DNA from: Mesostigma viride
Lineage: Eukaryota; Streptophyta; Mesostigmatophyceae; Mesostigmatales; Mesostigmataceae
Length of the DNA stretch: 64,000 bases
Reading direction: 5' to 3'
Assembly (NCBI GenBank): GCA_009746045.1
Contig: RPFO01000392.1
Location: 1,469,964 to 1,533,963 of the forward strand
A program made the translations under genes and the position numbers. Numbering within the stretch: the first letter of the stretch is position 1; each line of letters opens with the position of its first letter. The notes under the pieces were generated by a model. That model was not told where the DNA came from, ran no database searches, and worked only from the letters and a program-made list of their open reading frames with translations. Below are positions 1 to 12,309 of this stretch, piece by piece.

Positions 1-620
1 GTCCGCACAGGTCTGGGTGGAAGGAGCAGCGGCAGCCAAGCCAGCGGGACTGGCTTGGCCAGCGGCAATGTCCTTCACCGCCTGGGCGGTGAGGCCTGCG
101 GTGTTTTGCAGGACCTCGATCGATGGCGATGGCATTGTCCCTGAGGCGCTGGTCGATGTCGCAGAGCTGGGCGGTGATGGCGGCGGAGGAGGGGGTGGTG
201 GCGGTGGAGGAGGCGAGGAGGGTGGAGGTGGCGGTGGAGATGGTGGTGAGGAGGGGGAGCTCGGCAGTCAGCTTGCCGCCCATGGCCGCCACATCTGCAG
301 CAATGGGGGCCACGTGCTGCTCGAGGGCCTCCTGAAGCCGAAGGGAGCGGATGGAGGATTCGGTCAAGGTGGTGGTGATGGGCTCAAGGGGGGCCAGAGC
401 TCCCCGATGGAGCGTCCAATTAAGGAGGGAGAAGAGGGCGTATGTCTGCAGCCTGGGGCGGGGGGCGGTGAGGATGTATTTGTATGCATGGGCGCTTCCG
501 AAGGTAGGAATCGACGAGGCGACCCTGGTGGAAGAGCTGTTTGCACAGTTCGATAAGCGAGGCGTGTGATCCCCAGAACACGTAGCTCAAGCTAGATGTG
601 GTCTGCGTTGCGCCTGTCAA
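1..620 (-). pseudogene. Gag/ORF1-like retroelement remnant, frameshifted
   Basis: On the minus strand a reading frame can be followed from about position 550 to about 130, then with one frame change to position 1. It encodes an Ala/Thr/Leu-rich, probably helical protein with stretches such as YKYILTAPRPRLQTYALFSL and LQEALEQHVAPIAADVAAM. Codon use and composition look like coding sequence, while the plus-strand reading is poly-Gly from a GGC/GGA-rich tract and is probably a shadow. No family is recognised for certain. An ORF1/Gag-like structural protein of a retroelement is an inference from the coiled, low-complexity character and the repeat-rich setting. It runs off the left edge of the window. 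Confidence 0.3.
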
Positions 621-1084
621 AAAAGCCGGGCTGGCTGGCGTCAAAGTCGAGAGCTCTCGTCCCAGCTCGGCTCGGCAGGACGACTGCGCTTCCAAGGGCT
701 CAGGCGACGCTGCGGGCGAGGTGAGCCCGGGGGGCTGGGCGACCACTAGAGCTTGGCTAGTGGCGCAGCTGCCTTCGGGGCCGGTGGGCGAAGCTGCAGC
801 CGTCCGGAGCTGCAGATGTATTTTCAGGGCCGAGCGCAGCCGCCAGGCTGCGTTGCGCGGAGGAGCGTTTGCTCGCCATATATTGCGTAATAGCTTCGGA
901 AAATTATATCAGCGTGTGCGTCTTAGAAAGACGAAGCAATTGTGATATTCATGGCCGAATTTGGTGCCCAAACGTGAAAGTTATCAGTGAGCTCCGCCGT
1001 CAGCCATGGCTACCTCGTGGCTTCGGCCTCGTGGAGGTTATTGCCCCTGAGGATAGCCGCTACACTACTGCCTCGTCTGCCATT

Positions 1085-1265
1085 ACAGTATAGGACAGAG
1101 CTCTCAGATGAGGATTATATCCGGGCCCTCTAGTGACTATATGGTTTGCCGGGGCATGATGCAGACGATATTTGTAACTTTCGTGTAATTATTTTTTCGA
1201 ATGAGATTAGCATAGTACTCCCTGGCATTCCCATGCGCATGACACCCAAGTACTTACGAGTTCAA
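1085..1265 (+). repeat. Dispersed repeat, copy 1 (inverted partner at 16.58-16.77 kb)
   Basis: The segment containing CAGATGAGGATTATATCC, TGACTATATGGTT, GGGGCATGATGCAGACGATA, TCGAATGAGATTAGC and CCCATGCGCATGACAC recurs in reverse orientation at about 16575-16770 in the same order. The two copies are clearly homologous, with small indels and one local TAGTGACTATA duplication in the second. No coding function is seen. It is probably part of an old transposable element. Confidence 0.7.
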
Positions 1266-2191
1266 TAAATTGGCTTCGCCCCTTCTTTGAACCTTTGGTT
1301 CTTCCGAAAATGGGCTTCCCCGCTAAGTTACAACCAGCGCCGCGCCGTCCCTCTGGCGGGAGCTGACACACAGTACGCTAAACACGGGCGTCCGCCACTG
1401 AACCCGCTACGCGTGGCCGTGGCGAAACCAATCTTACTGGTCAAAACGCCACACAAGTGGCCGAGCGACACCAGTATACAAAGTTCAAAACGCCACACGT
1501 GGCGGACAGCAAAAACCTTAATCGAAACGCTGGCGGTGCCATACTAAGCGGTGCCATGCCGTCTATAGGTTGCATGCGGCCAGCTAGGACATACTATGAG
1601 AGACGTACATCACATACATCACACAGCCATACATCATGAGAGACGTTACAGTAGCCTGTTGGGCATCGGCGCGCGCATCCAAAGCAGCTCTCCATGCAGT
1701 GGGGGGGTACCCACAGCTTGTTGTACAGGTTGACCACAACTCGCCACTATGGACCTTAGGCTTCTCTGGGGACTGCTTATCCAGCAGAAGAAGGTGGGCC
1801 ACAGCTCGTGGTGTTGCTGTTGGTGCCACGTGGCATGCTAAGTTCTAAAATTACAGCATTCCTGGTAGCTCTACATATAGATTATTATGGGCATATGCAC
1901 TGCACCACATGCCACAAGCTACTTCCACCCAGGAACTCCTCAGGTTCCACATACCCATGATGGTATTCTCATGAACAAACTCATGTTACCAAGCTGCGCC
2001 ATGTAGTTCTTAATCTTGGTGCCTGGCCTGGTATATCTCAGCGCTGTGGATCGCTGTGGACAGTCCGTACTAGGAGTTACTGGCCAAGAGGCTAAGGATA
2101 TACCAGCAGAAAGCAGGTAGCGATTGGCTACTCCCTGGACATGCTGTCACTCAAACCCATACTCTTTATCTTACTGGCAGCTGCAATGCTC

Positions 2192-5100
2192 CTAAGCTGG
2201 CGGTGCCATCAATAGCTGCATAACCTCTTCTGCAAGGAGGTCTGAAGCCGCCGCATCAGGCTGCATCGTCCCTCGGCTTCCATCCGTGGTCATCGCCCGC
2301 GCGGCCCGCCCTCCTTCTAGCGCCAGCAAGGTGGCTCGCATCTCGTAAAGCAGGACAGGCTCCTGCAGGTACTTTGCGGTCGTGACAGCCACTTCCTCCG
2401 GCTCCAAACGTCCCACCAGCTCGGGCACAACTTCCTTGCCCGCCCACCTGCACGATACACAATCACCATTCGCACACCATGACAGCCCATTATGAGCCAA
2501 CACATCATTTCTCAGGGGTTGCAAATGCTTCCCCCCCCCCACACACACCAGATACCCAGCAAATACTTCCTATAAACTGGTGGGCTGGCACGTCCAAGCA
2601 ACCTTCATCGCCCATACTCAACCTTGCGCGCAACCTCATCATCAATGATCCATCATAGTCAAGGCGTACGAGCCTGATCGATACAAAACCTGACTATGCT
2701 CGCATATGAGACCCTAGCATCCGTGTCTATAGAGGTGGTTGGGGTGTGGGGTAAAAGCTGGAACAGTTGAGAGCTCCATTCAGGTTGTACCCTGACAGCT
2801 TTCTGCCCACTCGGCACGACACTAAATCTCAAAGAGACAACCAACCATTCATATCCCCACACCAACGAAACGACATCCGATGCAGTAGGTCTTGCAGAAA
2901 CAAGCCCTTGCTCCTGGACAATGATGTCTAACAAATCTCCCTCATCTCAAATACCCCTTTCTCCTTGCCCTACTGCCCTCATCGCGCAGGGGTAAGCAAA
3001 GCAGCCCATATCTGTGCACGATTGCCACCACTACTGTTAGCCTCTTGAGGAAAATAGCCGCACCAGCAAGCGAGCTTGGTTGAGGGCCCCTCCACAGATC
3101 CCTTGTCCCTGCAGCACCATCCCCTCTATCACCTCATCAAGCCAGGGCCAAAGGCACTGGTACCGGCCAGGGGGGAGCAGATTACCGTTAAGGCTATCGG
3201 CAGAGGTGGTTACCTGTTTGGCCACGCCATGTGCCCCGCTGCCTTGAGCACTGCCGCGTTGACCGCACGTGTAAAGAAGGCGCCCACTGGACCAGGTATG
3301 CTGCAGAGCAGGCCGGCAAGGCCCCCTGCCCCCCCCTGGAACACCTGCAGTGGTCAAAGGGAGCATGACAAGCCATGGCACGGTGGGGGGACGTGTCAAG
3401 CATGGTGCCGCAACTATGCAGCATCATGCAGGATGCAGCCGTTCCATGCAGCATCACGCAGGATGCAGCAGCGATGCCACACGCCGGCTGCATCATGGCT
3501 GCTCCAGGCACAGTGAGGAAGACCGATGCCCTATTGCCCATAAAGCTCATATTGATGTAGAAAGTTAAAAGCCGTGAACAAGCGTAGTTGAGTGGCATTC
3601 GTCGCAGAGATGGCCTGTCCGGTGTATTGCCAATCATCACTGACATGTGCGGCGTGCGCGGCGGTACCCAGCCATCTGGTAGGAAGGACAGGAGCAATGT
3701 GGCCATTGTTATGTGGGTGCGATTTGCAGCCCTCAGTTCAGACAGGGTTCAATATATACACACCAGGGCAGGTGGGGAACCCACAAGCAGAGGACGATGA
3801 CTAGGCCATTAGGAAGCCACAGAACAAGACAGAAATGCAAAACCTTGTCAACGCCAGCCCATGGAATCCATATGACCCTGCTCTCAGATGGAATACGTAT
3901 ACAGGAATCTGCAAGGCTGGCTAGTGGTGCTAACCCCCTGGACTCCCTGCGCCACATGCGGAAGTCGCACTAGGGCTTTGCAAGGCCACAGATTGCGAAA
4001 ATGTTGCATGGCGGAATGCCCCTCACCTCCAGCGCATGCGTGGGAAGCATGACCACCATCGGGACACCCAGCGAGCCAAGCTCTGCCGTGTTGGTGCCGA
4101 CCTGCGTGCCAGGTGGCAGTGAGACCGAGAGCGTGGTGCATGATGGCAGCACAAGCAAGCGAGTGTGGGTATGAAGGCAAGGAGCAGGGGTCGGGCAGGG
4201 CCATGTTGGAACGCACAAGGACACAGGACCGTTACAGACGAGACGACCCGGTAACAGGGGAGGGGGTGGCGGCTATATGTTTAAGACCACGGGTGGGATG
4301 TAGTGGGGTGAACAGGCTGTTCAGAGTGTTGTGGAGAAGATTGCGCTGCATCGCAAAACAAATGTACTATGTGCATGGTGGTTGTGTACCTGGACGTTGC
4401 AAGGAAAGGGAGAAGGGCCACAGAAAGGTTGGAAGGTTGCACGGGCGAGGGGCGCAAGCGCTTGATGCTGGGAACGACGAGATGCGCGTTCCAGGATGCG
4501 TTGCACAGGCGCAGCGAGGTTAAGAACTTATGAAGACCTCGTTTATTATTATTTATTGTAGCAATGACACAAGGTGCCCTGACAGAGCGACCAGCAATAT
4601 AATGATGGCTCAGGGTCATAACAAACCAGGGGACATATAATTATGGCTCAGGGTTATAACAAACCAGGGGACATATAATTATGGCTCAGGGTTATAACAA
4701 ACCAGGGGACATATGGTGATTGCTCAACATCCTATTTATCTGAGTCTGTAGACGCCACCGCTTGGCTGCACCCATTGGGGCATCCAACTCCTGTCATTAT
4801 ATACTCTGTGCATGGATAATAACGGCTAGATGCCATTTGGCATGTATGTCATCACTCTATCCTTACATGGGATGCACAAGTGCTGCCCTGAGGCATGCAA
4901 GTACACAGACAACGCAACCATGAGACACAACAACTGGGCAAAGTTTGTCGTGCAGATGCAAGAAAACACTTGGCCGGCTAGTACTACTATCCACCCTCCA
5001 AGCACATAGCGGAGCCTATCAGCCATGCCGGCCGTAGATGCATGCACGCCCCCCCCCTCCCCGTGGCATCTGCCGGCCCCAGCCACCCAACCCCCACCCC

Positions 5101-8100
5101 GGGCCCCACCCCCACCCACCGTGGTCAGGCAGAGATCGCACTGCTGGTAGATGCCGTAGGGCGGGCTTGTCTGGTAGACGTGCACGCGCGTGCCCCGACT
5201 TGTCTCCAGCGTCGCCGTGGGGCGCCCGGCGGTGGCCACCGCGAGAGGACCATCCAGGCCTTGAGCACTCGCGGCAGCATCCCTGTCCGTGGTGGGACGG
5301 CCAGGGGGGGCTGAGGCGCCGCTGCCACCCGTGGTGCTGCCATTTGTGGTGGTACTGGAACCATGCGCGGTGCTGGCACCATGTGTGCTGCCACCCGCCA
5401 CCAGGCGGCAGCTGGCCCAGCCGAAGCGGCCAATCATCTCATTGCACGACACATCGCCGTAGCCCGCCAGCTCGTCCAGGCCGACCGTCAGGGGGAGCGG
5501 CATGACAAAGCAGACGTTGGGCACCCTGGGAGGGTGTGGGGTGTGCGTAAGTACGCGGGCACAGGGATCGCGCCCCCAAGGAACAGCGACAAGATCAAAA
5601 GCAAAGCAAATTTAAGGAACAAGGGGGCGGGCCAAGAAAGAGTGGATGGGTAGAGGTATGGGAGGCGGATAGTGAGGGAAACGGCGAGATACGTGCAAAA
5701 TAAAGACAAGACAGGCTATTCCCACCAACGATTGATGAGGGCGTCCGGCACACCAGCAGCAAAAGCAAAGCGTCGCCACACCAGCAGCAAAAGCAAAGGG
5801 CCGCCACACCAGCAGCAAAAGCAAAGGGCCGCCACACCAGCAGCAAAAGCAAAGGGCCGCCATACACCGTTGTCATATCAAAGTGGTGGAGCGAGCGTGG
5901 AAATGAAACGCGCGGCAACCTTTCCTGATACCGCCGCGGACTGGCCTAAAGGATTGCATGGATACCAAGCAGTGCCATTGGAAGTACGTGAGTTCCCAAG
6001 TTGCTGTATGGCCAAGCAACTTATGGGCCTTGTTGATGGGGGCATTCAAGGGATGGTGCACATCCCGCGGACAAACTGGTCCCTCCCTGGAGAGCACTTC
6101 GGGCTTTGGATGATGTCAACAAACACATTTGCTTTAAAAACCTGGCACCAGCACCAGCCATGGTGGCTTGCCGGGGTAGCATGCAGTGGCAGCAAGTCCG
6201 CGTGCCTCGATCGTGGTCCCATCACGAATAGAGAATCGAGGGTAACGCAAGACAATAACAGAAGATATGAAGCCCGGTAATGAGGCGCAGTCCGGTAATG
6301 AGGCGCAGTCCCATAGGCCCCCCAGTTGTTATCCCCCCACAGGAAACCTCCGAGTCGTCCCCGCTACCCAGCACGGACCTGCTCCCACAAGACGGTCGAG
6401 TACACTCGGTTGGTAGGGGTTTCCCAACACATGGCCCAAACTGGCATGGCGTGGCATGGTTTGTATGGCGTGCCATGTCCTCATGCGGTATGGCATGGTG
6501 TGGCATGGCATGATGGGGTACGCATGGGACAAGTACGCATGAGCCCCAAGACGCAGCAGATGAGGATCGGCAAGACCACATGCGAAGGAGACGAGAAGGG
6601 CTCACCTCTCGCTCAGCTCATCCGCCACCCCGACCATGTAGGGGACACCCAGCCGCAACTTCGCAGCCTGGGGGTGACAGAATAAATAAAATAATGCCAC
6701 AACACATGCATGGTGAGCTTTGTCAGTAGGGGAAAAAGAACAGAAGTAGAATACACAAGCCCCGGGGTTCACTACCCTGGCGAAGTAGCACAGCTATTTT
6801 GTTATGTCTCAGGATCTTCAAAACCCAACAGCAATGCGCCGTCTCCCCCCATCGAACCTCTTCACCATGTTGTGGTTACGGCGCGGGATGGCAGCACACA
6901 AATGGCAGCTGCCATCCGGCACGAGGGACGCATTCACGGGCAGGTCCACCCCACGCTGACCATCCATGTCCGTGGCTTACTGCACAGGGCATCACTATAC
7001 ATTGCATCATTATGCATGGCGAATTACAGACAGGATGATCTGTCATCTTTCCCCTGGAAATACCAGCTAGCATACTCGACGATGATACTAGACGGTCGTA
7101 CTAGATGATCGTACTAGGCGATGGTACTACACGCTTATCTTATGTCCTCTGCCGACACTGAGGTGACCGCAAAGAGGCAATCCACTCTACCTAACCCACT
7201 TGTCCACCCCCCATCCCCTTCAGGAACGAGCCTTGGTCCCCCGCCGCCCACCCACCTGTCCACGCCCCCATGTTTGCCAACGTCCACCCCCCCCACAAAG
7301 CTAAGAGACGGGCAACACCCCCTCCCCCCCCCATCAGCAAGGAGACCGGCCTTACTCCTCCCCCCAACTCTCACCTTGGAGCCCGGCAAAATCCCGACGA
7401 TGAGTGGCGCATGCACACCTCCTGCCCCACGCTTCGTTGCAGCCCTCTCCCCCATGCCCTCTGCCACCGCCACACCAGTGACGTCCTGCGCGCGTGCCAC
7501 CGCTGCCACCGCCTCGCCTTCCGCCGGTTCACCAAGTGGCCGGCCCTCGCCCCCATCCCCAGGCGAGGGTCCCCTCGGGTCAGACGCCAGCACGGCTTGG
7601 CTCTGCTCCACTGCCGAGAGGAAGAGGTCGCCGATCACGATGCAGCGGTCGCGCCAGTTGGCAGGCACCTGCAACCTCACGGCCTCCTCTCGGACCACGT
7701 AGCGGTCCGCCAGGCTGTGGGGTGGTCATCCATCCATTTATTCTAAAAAGCGACTGGGTTATGATCCAACCGGGGGCAGTAACCGTGGTGACAACTGCAA
7801 GTAGCAACCCCATTCCGATGTCGTTACCCCTACTGGCATGCCTCTACATTACCGCCATCCGGGGCATCGCCATGCTACCGCCGAACAATGTGATGGGGGT
7901 GCTGTGTGTGTCATCCCCATGGGTCTTCTTGCCCTCATGGGCGTTGCGATGTCATTCCCAGCCCCCACCTTACCATTGCCACCACCAGCGTCGCATCATC
8001 ACCAACATCGTCGACGACAACCGTGGGGCTGGCAAGCAGCGCACGAGCGTGGTAGTGCCACATCCACACCCCGGCCAAGCGGCCCCACTTGGGACGGAGT

Positions 8101-11100
8101 ATTTACCAAAAAGGATTCACCACTGTGAAGCGGTGGCAACTACAGAGAGGTGCTATTAGTGAGTTCTGGAGGAAAGAGCCATTCAGGATTGGTTATCGTA
8201 GCTAGGCAATCACTATAAAGGAGCAAGCACCGGGGACTGCCCAACATACCCACGCCTATGCCCGGTTTCAGGCTGCATGAAACAGGGGACTGCGCACGAG
8301 GGAGTTCGCAAGCACACGAGGGTTACCAGCACCCATTCCCCACCACAACGTCAGGGAGCAGCGCAGAAACACAACCAGGGTGAGGGCAACGAGAGGGATC
8401 GAACGCGCTGCGAGCAGGGTGAGGGCAGGGAGGGGGAACGCGCTGCGAGCAGGGTGAGGGCAGGGAGGGGACTTGACCAGGGACAGGCCAGGGAGAGAAC
8501 TTGTACAAATCCCCTCACTAGACAGGGCGGGCAGGAATAGGAATAGCAGATGAGGAATAGCAGATGAGGAATAGGAATAGGAATAGGAATAGGAATAGGA
8601 ATAGGACAGCAGATGGTATCTTCACCGTGTATATTGCATCGACACCCTAATGCATGCAAGGTAGCCTGAGGGCAACAGCGCCAAAGCAACAGAACAAAGC
8701 CCCATTTTCCTTATGCCCCCCAAGTTTCGTACGGCGACCTTCTCCTTCTTGCACGCACGCGCTCGTTTGTGAAGGGCATACCCGTCCTCTTCCCTATCAA
8801 GTGTTTGCTAATGCTAATGATCCTCTTCCCTATCAAGTGTTTGCTAATGCTAATGAGCAATTCAATGGGTAGAAGTGCCTTTGTTGGGCGGGCCCAGAGC
8901 TAGGCATGAGTGAAAACGCATGCGTCACGGGTATGCCCCGCACACACTGGTTCCGTAGGAACGGGGGTGGGTCAATGGCGGTCACGGTGGCTGATTGTCG
9001 TCCCAAGTGCCTACCATGGCCACAGGCAGCGGTCCTCCGAGTAGAGCAGCGTTCGGTAGCCCAGCCGCTTGCCCAGGAAGATCTACGCACGGCCGTCGCG
9101 CACACACAAATGCACAAGCATGCACAAAACATGCATGTACGGGGCCACAAGGTTATGCACGTGTTCATGCACGGTCTATATAGCGTAGTATAGTAGTACA
9201 TACTGTATACTATATCTAGTAGTGGTATATACTATACATAGGATAGCAGTATAGATATGACGTGGCTGGGTATACATGACTATGGGCCATGGAGAGCAGG
9301 AGGGAGCATGGAGACCGGAGGATGTGGAGGGCAGGGAAGGGTGCGAGGACGACAATGAGGGCCGATGGAGACGGAGGTGTGATTCTAGACCGTGCCCCCA
9401 TTTACACAAACAGATGCATTCTTTTGAAATGAAAACAAATGCATCTCTCTATCGAGGATGACACTCAGCAAATGGGGGCACTGACACCCCGCCTCTCCCC
9501 CCCCCCCCCCTTTTGCACGTGGTTGCCCGCGTACCGCATAAAGCTGGTCGCCGCCAAGGAAGATGCTCACCCCCCGCTTGCGCCAGCGCCACCTGTCCAC
9601 TGTCTGTGTGGTCAGCACCGTCTGGAAGAAGTGCTGGGGCTCCTGCAGGAAACAAGCGCACGCAAGGAGACAAGCGCACGCAAGGAGACAAGCGCACGCA
9701 AGGAGACAAGCGCACGCAAGGAGACAAGCGCACACAAGGAAACAAGCGCACACAAGGAGACAAGCGCACGCAAGGAAACAAGCGCACGCAAGGAAGCAAG
9801 CGCACGCAAGGAGACAAGCGCACGCAAGGAAACAAGCGCACGCAAGGAGACAAGCGCACGCAAGGAGACAAGCGCACACAAGGAGACAAGCGCACGCAAG
9901 GAAACAAGCGCACGCAAGGAAGCAAGCCCACACAAGGAAACAAGCGCACGCAAGGAGACAAGCGCACGCAAGGAAACAAGCGCACACAAGGAAACAAGCG
10001 CACGCAAGGAAACAAGCGCACGCAAGGAAACAAGCGCACGCAAGGAAACAAGCGCACGCAAGGAAACAAGCGCACGCAAGGAAACAAGCGCACGCAAGGA
10101 GCAGGAGCACCATAGAACACACGAGCATGGCATGGGTCGTGTGCCGCAGTGCCCCGATGACAAAATGTGTCAGAATTATACATCTAGGCTGCATCCAGCG
10201 TCGTTCCGCTGGATTACACGGACAGCTATACATCGAACAGACCCTTGCCTTCTTGTATGTCCACTGCAGTGTGGGACTCCAACCAGGTGACCGAGGATGG
10301 GGTGGCTGTTCCGCATGCCCGCGCACGCGGGATGCAAGATGCAGCCATGATGCGGGTGGCCCATCCCTATGCCGGGCTGACAATGGTGTGTGCGCTATTT
10401 GTGAAATTAATACCAGAACTCTTGCTACACCGATGCACTGCAGGCTAGTAAGGTGGGCACGCTCTAACCACACGACGGTCGGCTCGGAGCGTCGTGACAT
10501 TCACCAAGGAGACGGTCCACCACTTGCTGCACCTTGCTTTAAAGGGCGGAAAAAGGCCGGCATGGTTGCAACTGCGACGTCCCAGTTGCACCCCAGGGAC
10601 ATCCAAACATTCCACCCCAGAACATGCGACCGCCCAAACAGCTGCATAGTGAACACTGCGCTCCTGACAGTGCCAGCACCCAAACACCCACACACTCGTC
10701 CCCTCTCATGCCCCACGGTGTGCGCAGAACGCTCCGGCCCTCGCACCCCACCACGATGATGTGTGCAGAACAGTCGGACCCACCACAACTGTGTGTGCAG
10801 GGAACAGGCTGCAGGCCGCAGAGAGAGAGGGGCACCTGCGCAGGGTGCCCTAGCTATTGCTGGCGGACGAATACCTTAAGGCGGGCCAAACAACGGCGGG
10901 GTACCTTTTTGCTCGTGCCCCTCGCCTTCCCTCCTATTCGGGTCCTTGAAAATGGCTGACCCCGGCACGAATGCTGTGTACATTCCTTCACCATACAGGG
11001 TGGGCATCTCGCCTCGTGGGCAGCACCAACCTGCCCCATAAAGCTGGCAACCGCGCTTGCATGCCTCGCCACCTGCGCTAGCACGCATACCCGTCACCAC

Positions 11101-12309
11101 CCACCTGGAAGCGGTCCACCCCCACAAAGCTCTTCAACGCCTCGGCTTCCTTGCCTGACGCGTGGGGGCACGGGGCGAGAAGCACCTAGGGGGGGGGGGG
11201 GGGGGGGGCGGCGATGGGGTGGAGTAATGCCATGGTTTTGTGATGCGTGGCCATGGCCATGACATGACGATGATGAATAGTTACATACGCAACCCCAGAC
11301 AATATTGATGCTAATTCACCCAACCACCAGATTGCGCTAGGGCTTGGCATTAGGGAAGACGGACCTGATTAGAATTAGGAGCGTTGCAAGTAGGGAAGAC
11401 GGACCTGATCATGAATTAGGAGCGTTGCAAGTAGGGAAGACGGACCTGATTATGAATTAGGAGCGTTGCAAGCGGTGGAGGCATGAAGAGCGGTGGAGAG
11501 CAGTTAAGAGTGGCTGGTGTGAGCTGGCACGAAAAATGCAAGCAGGCGAGAGGCTGTGCCTGGGGCAATAGAACAGAGTCACTGGCGGGTAGAGAGGCAC
11601 CGATTCAGAACACTTGCTGTGCGGCTACAAGACCACACAACATGCTCCATGTCATCCCCGATACGGGCTGTATGGAGGAGGCCAGTGCCGGCCGCGACAC
11701 CACAGGCCGCCAGTGCCGGCCACCTCACCGATGTACCTTTGCAGGTCATGCATGGGCAGGAGATGTTGGCAACATTCCCAGCGAGTATTTGTGCCATGTG
11801 TGCCCTTTGCCCACTGGCCACGGGCACCCTGACCCACTGGCAACTCACAAAACTGGCCCCGTGGCACCTCACCCCATGGCGTCCCACCAAGTACTCACCG
11901 AAATGCGCAGCACGGACGAGTCGTTTCCAAAGCGGCGCCGCAGGGAGGCCACCGTGGCCTTTACCCACGTCATCAACTCGCCAGGTCCATTGGTCAATAT
12001 AACAATGTCGACGCCTTTCTCGACATCCTCGCTTAGTTCAACGTGCTGGGAAGTGTCTTCGGGAGCCGTGCTTTGGCCGCTCCGGGAATCTTCCTTCTCA
12101 GCTGCCTCCATGTTTCTTGCAGCTTGGCGGCCCCCATCCACACTCGAGCCGTCAACACGGGTTCCCGGCGAGGCAGAATTGCAGACGGTTGTCGAGCGTA
12201 GCCGCGCGAGAGAGTCTGAACACTCTGCCGAGTTGATAAACCCGCATTGGTGCAAAGCCGCCTTCTTTGACTTGAGCAAAGGTGGCCCTGTGGCGTGAAA
12301 GGTGTCCAT
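2192..12309 (-). CDS. Lipid-A-disaccharide-synthase-like glycosyltransferase of cyanobacterial/plastid type, ten exons
   Basis: Exons, 5' to 3' on the minus strand: 12309-11899, 11185-11105, 9642-9535, 9082-9015, 7714-7375, 6667-6606, 5525-5120, 4101-4027, 3344-3214, 2447-2192. All introns are GT-AG, the phases join cleanly, and the product is 645 residues. Landmarks: NGPGELMTWV (about 107-116), APCPHASGKE (exon 2), FLGGDQ (192-197), GKRLGYRTLLY (exon 4), an IVIGDL segment (exon 5), LPGSK (332-336), TVGTNTAELG (about 492-501) and AWPN followed by WAGKEVVPELVG near the C-terminus. In this order they match from memory the cyanobacterial protein family related to LpxB (the TIGR03492 type), whose substrate is not established. 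The first ~95 residues are Ser/Ala/Arg-rich and may include a plastid transit peptide (inferred). Exons 5 and 7 carry low-complexity insertions. I chose ATG 12309; an in-frame GTG at 12339 is less likely, and a stop lies upstream of it. Confidence 0.87.
4601..4714. repeat. Minisatellite, 3 x 38 bp, intron 7 of the LpxB-like gene
   Basis: Three head-to-tail units (4601-4638, 4639-4676, 4677-4714) each contain TATGGCTCAGGG and TAACAAACCAGGGGACATAT. The second and third are identical and the first differs at a few sites. Confidence 0.95.
5750..5861. repeat. Minisatellite, 4 x 28 bp, intron 6 of the LpxB-like gene
   Basis: Four units contain ACACCAGCAGCAAAAGCAAA followed by a GGGCCGCC or GCGTCGCC end. 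It lies between the exons at 6667-6606 and 5525-5120. Confidence 0.95.
8785..8857. repeat. Tandem duplication of a 36-bp unit
   Basis: CCTCTTCCCTATCAAGTG followed by TTTGCTAATGCTAATGA occurs twice in a row. A short GAATAG/GGAATA hexamer array (about 8536-8607) lies just upstream. Both are in an intron of the LpxB-like gene. Confidence 0.85.
9651..10105. repeat. 18-bp minisatellite, about 25 units, intron 2 of the LpxB-like gene
   Basis: The unit is AAGCGCACGCAAGGARAC with a few variant positions (GCACG/GCACA, GAGA/GAAA). Because the unit is 18 bp, a multiple of three, and stop-free in most frames, it produces long spurious open frames on both strands. It begins 9 bp upstream of the 5' edge of exon 3 (9642) of the host gene and so abuts the splice acceptor. 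Confidence 0.97.
11345..11474. repeat. Minisatellite, 3 x about 41 bp, intron 1 of the LpxB-like gene
   Basis: Three units contain TAGGGAAGACGGACCTGAT and GAATTAGGAGCGTTGCAA. A poly-G run of about 20 bases lies nearby at about 11188-11208, just upstream of the exon 2 acceptor. Confidence 0.9.

Noticed and set aside
3200-3345. Frameshift in the LpxB-like exon at 3344-3214
   Set aside because: A recount of the C8 run at 3329-3336 shows the frame is intact.
9651-10105. Possible CRISPR-like array
   Set aside because: Units are contiguous with no unique spacers. It is a minisatellite in a eukaryotic intron.
9439-10290. Long overlapping open frames on both strands over the 18-bp array
   Set aside because: The unit length is a multiple of three and lacks stops, so frames stay open by chance. 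The region is an intron of a well-supported gene on the minus strand.
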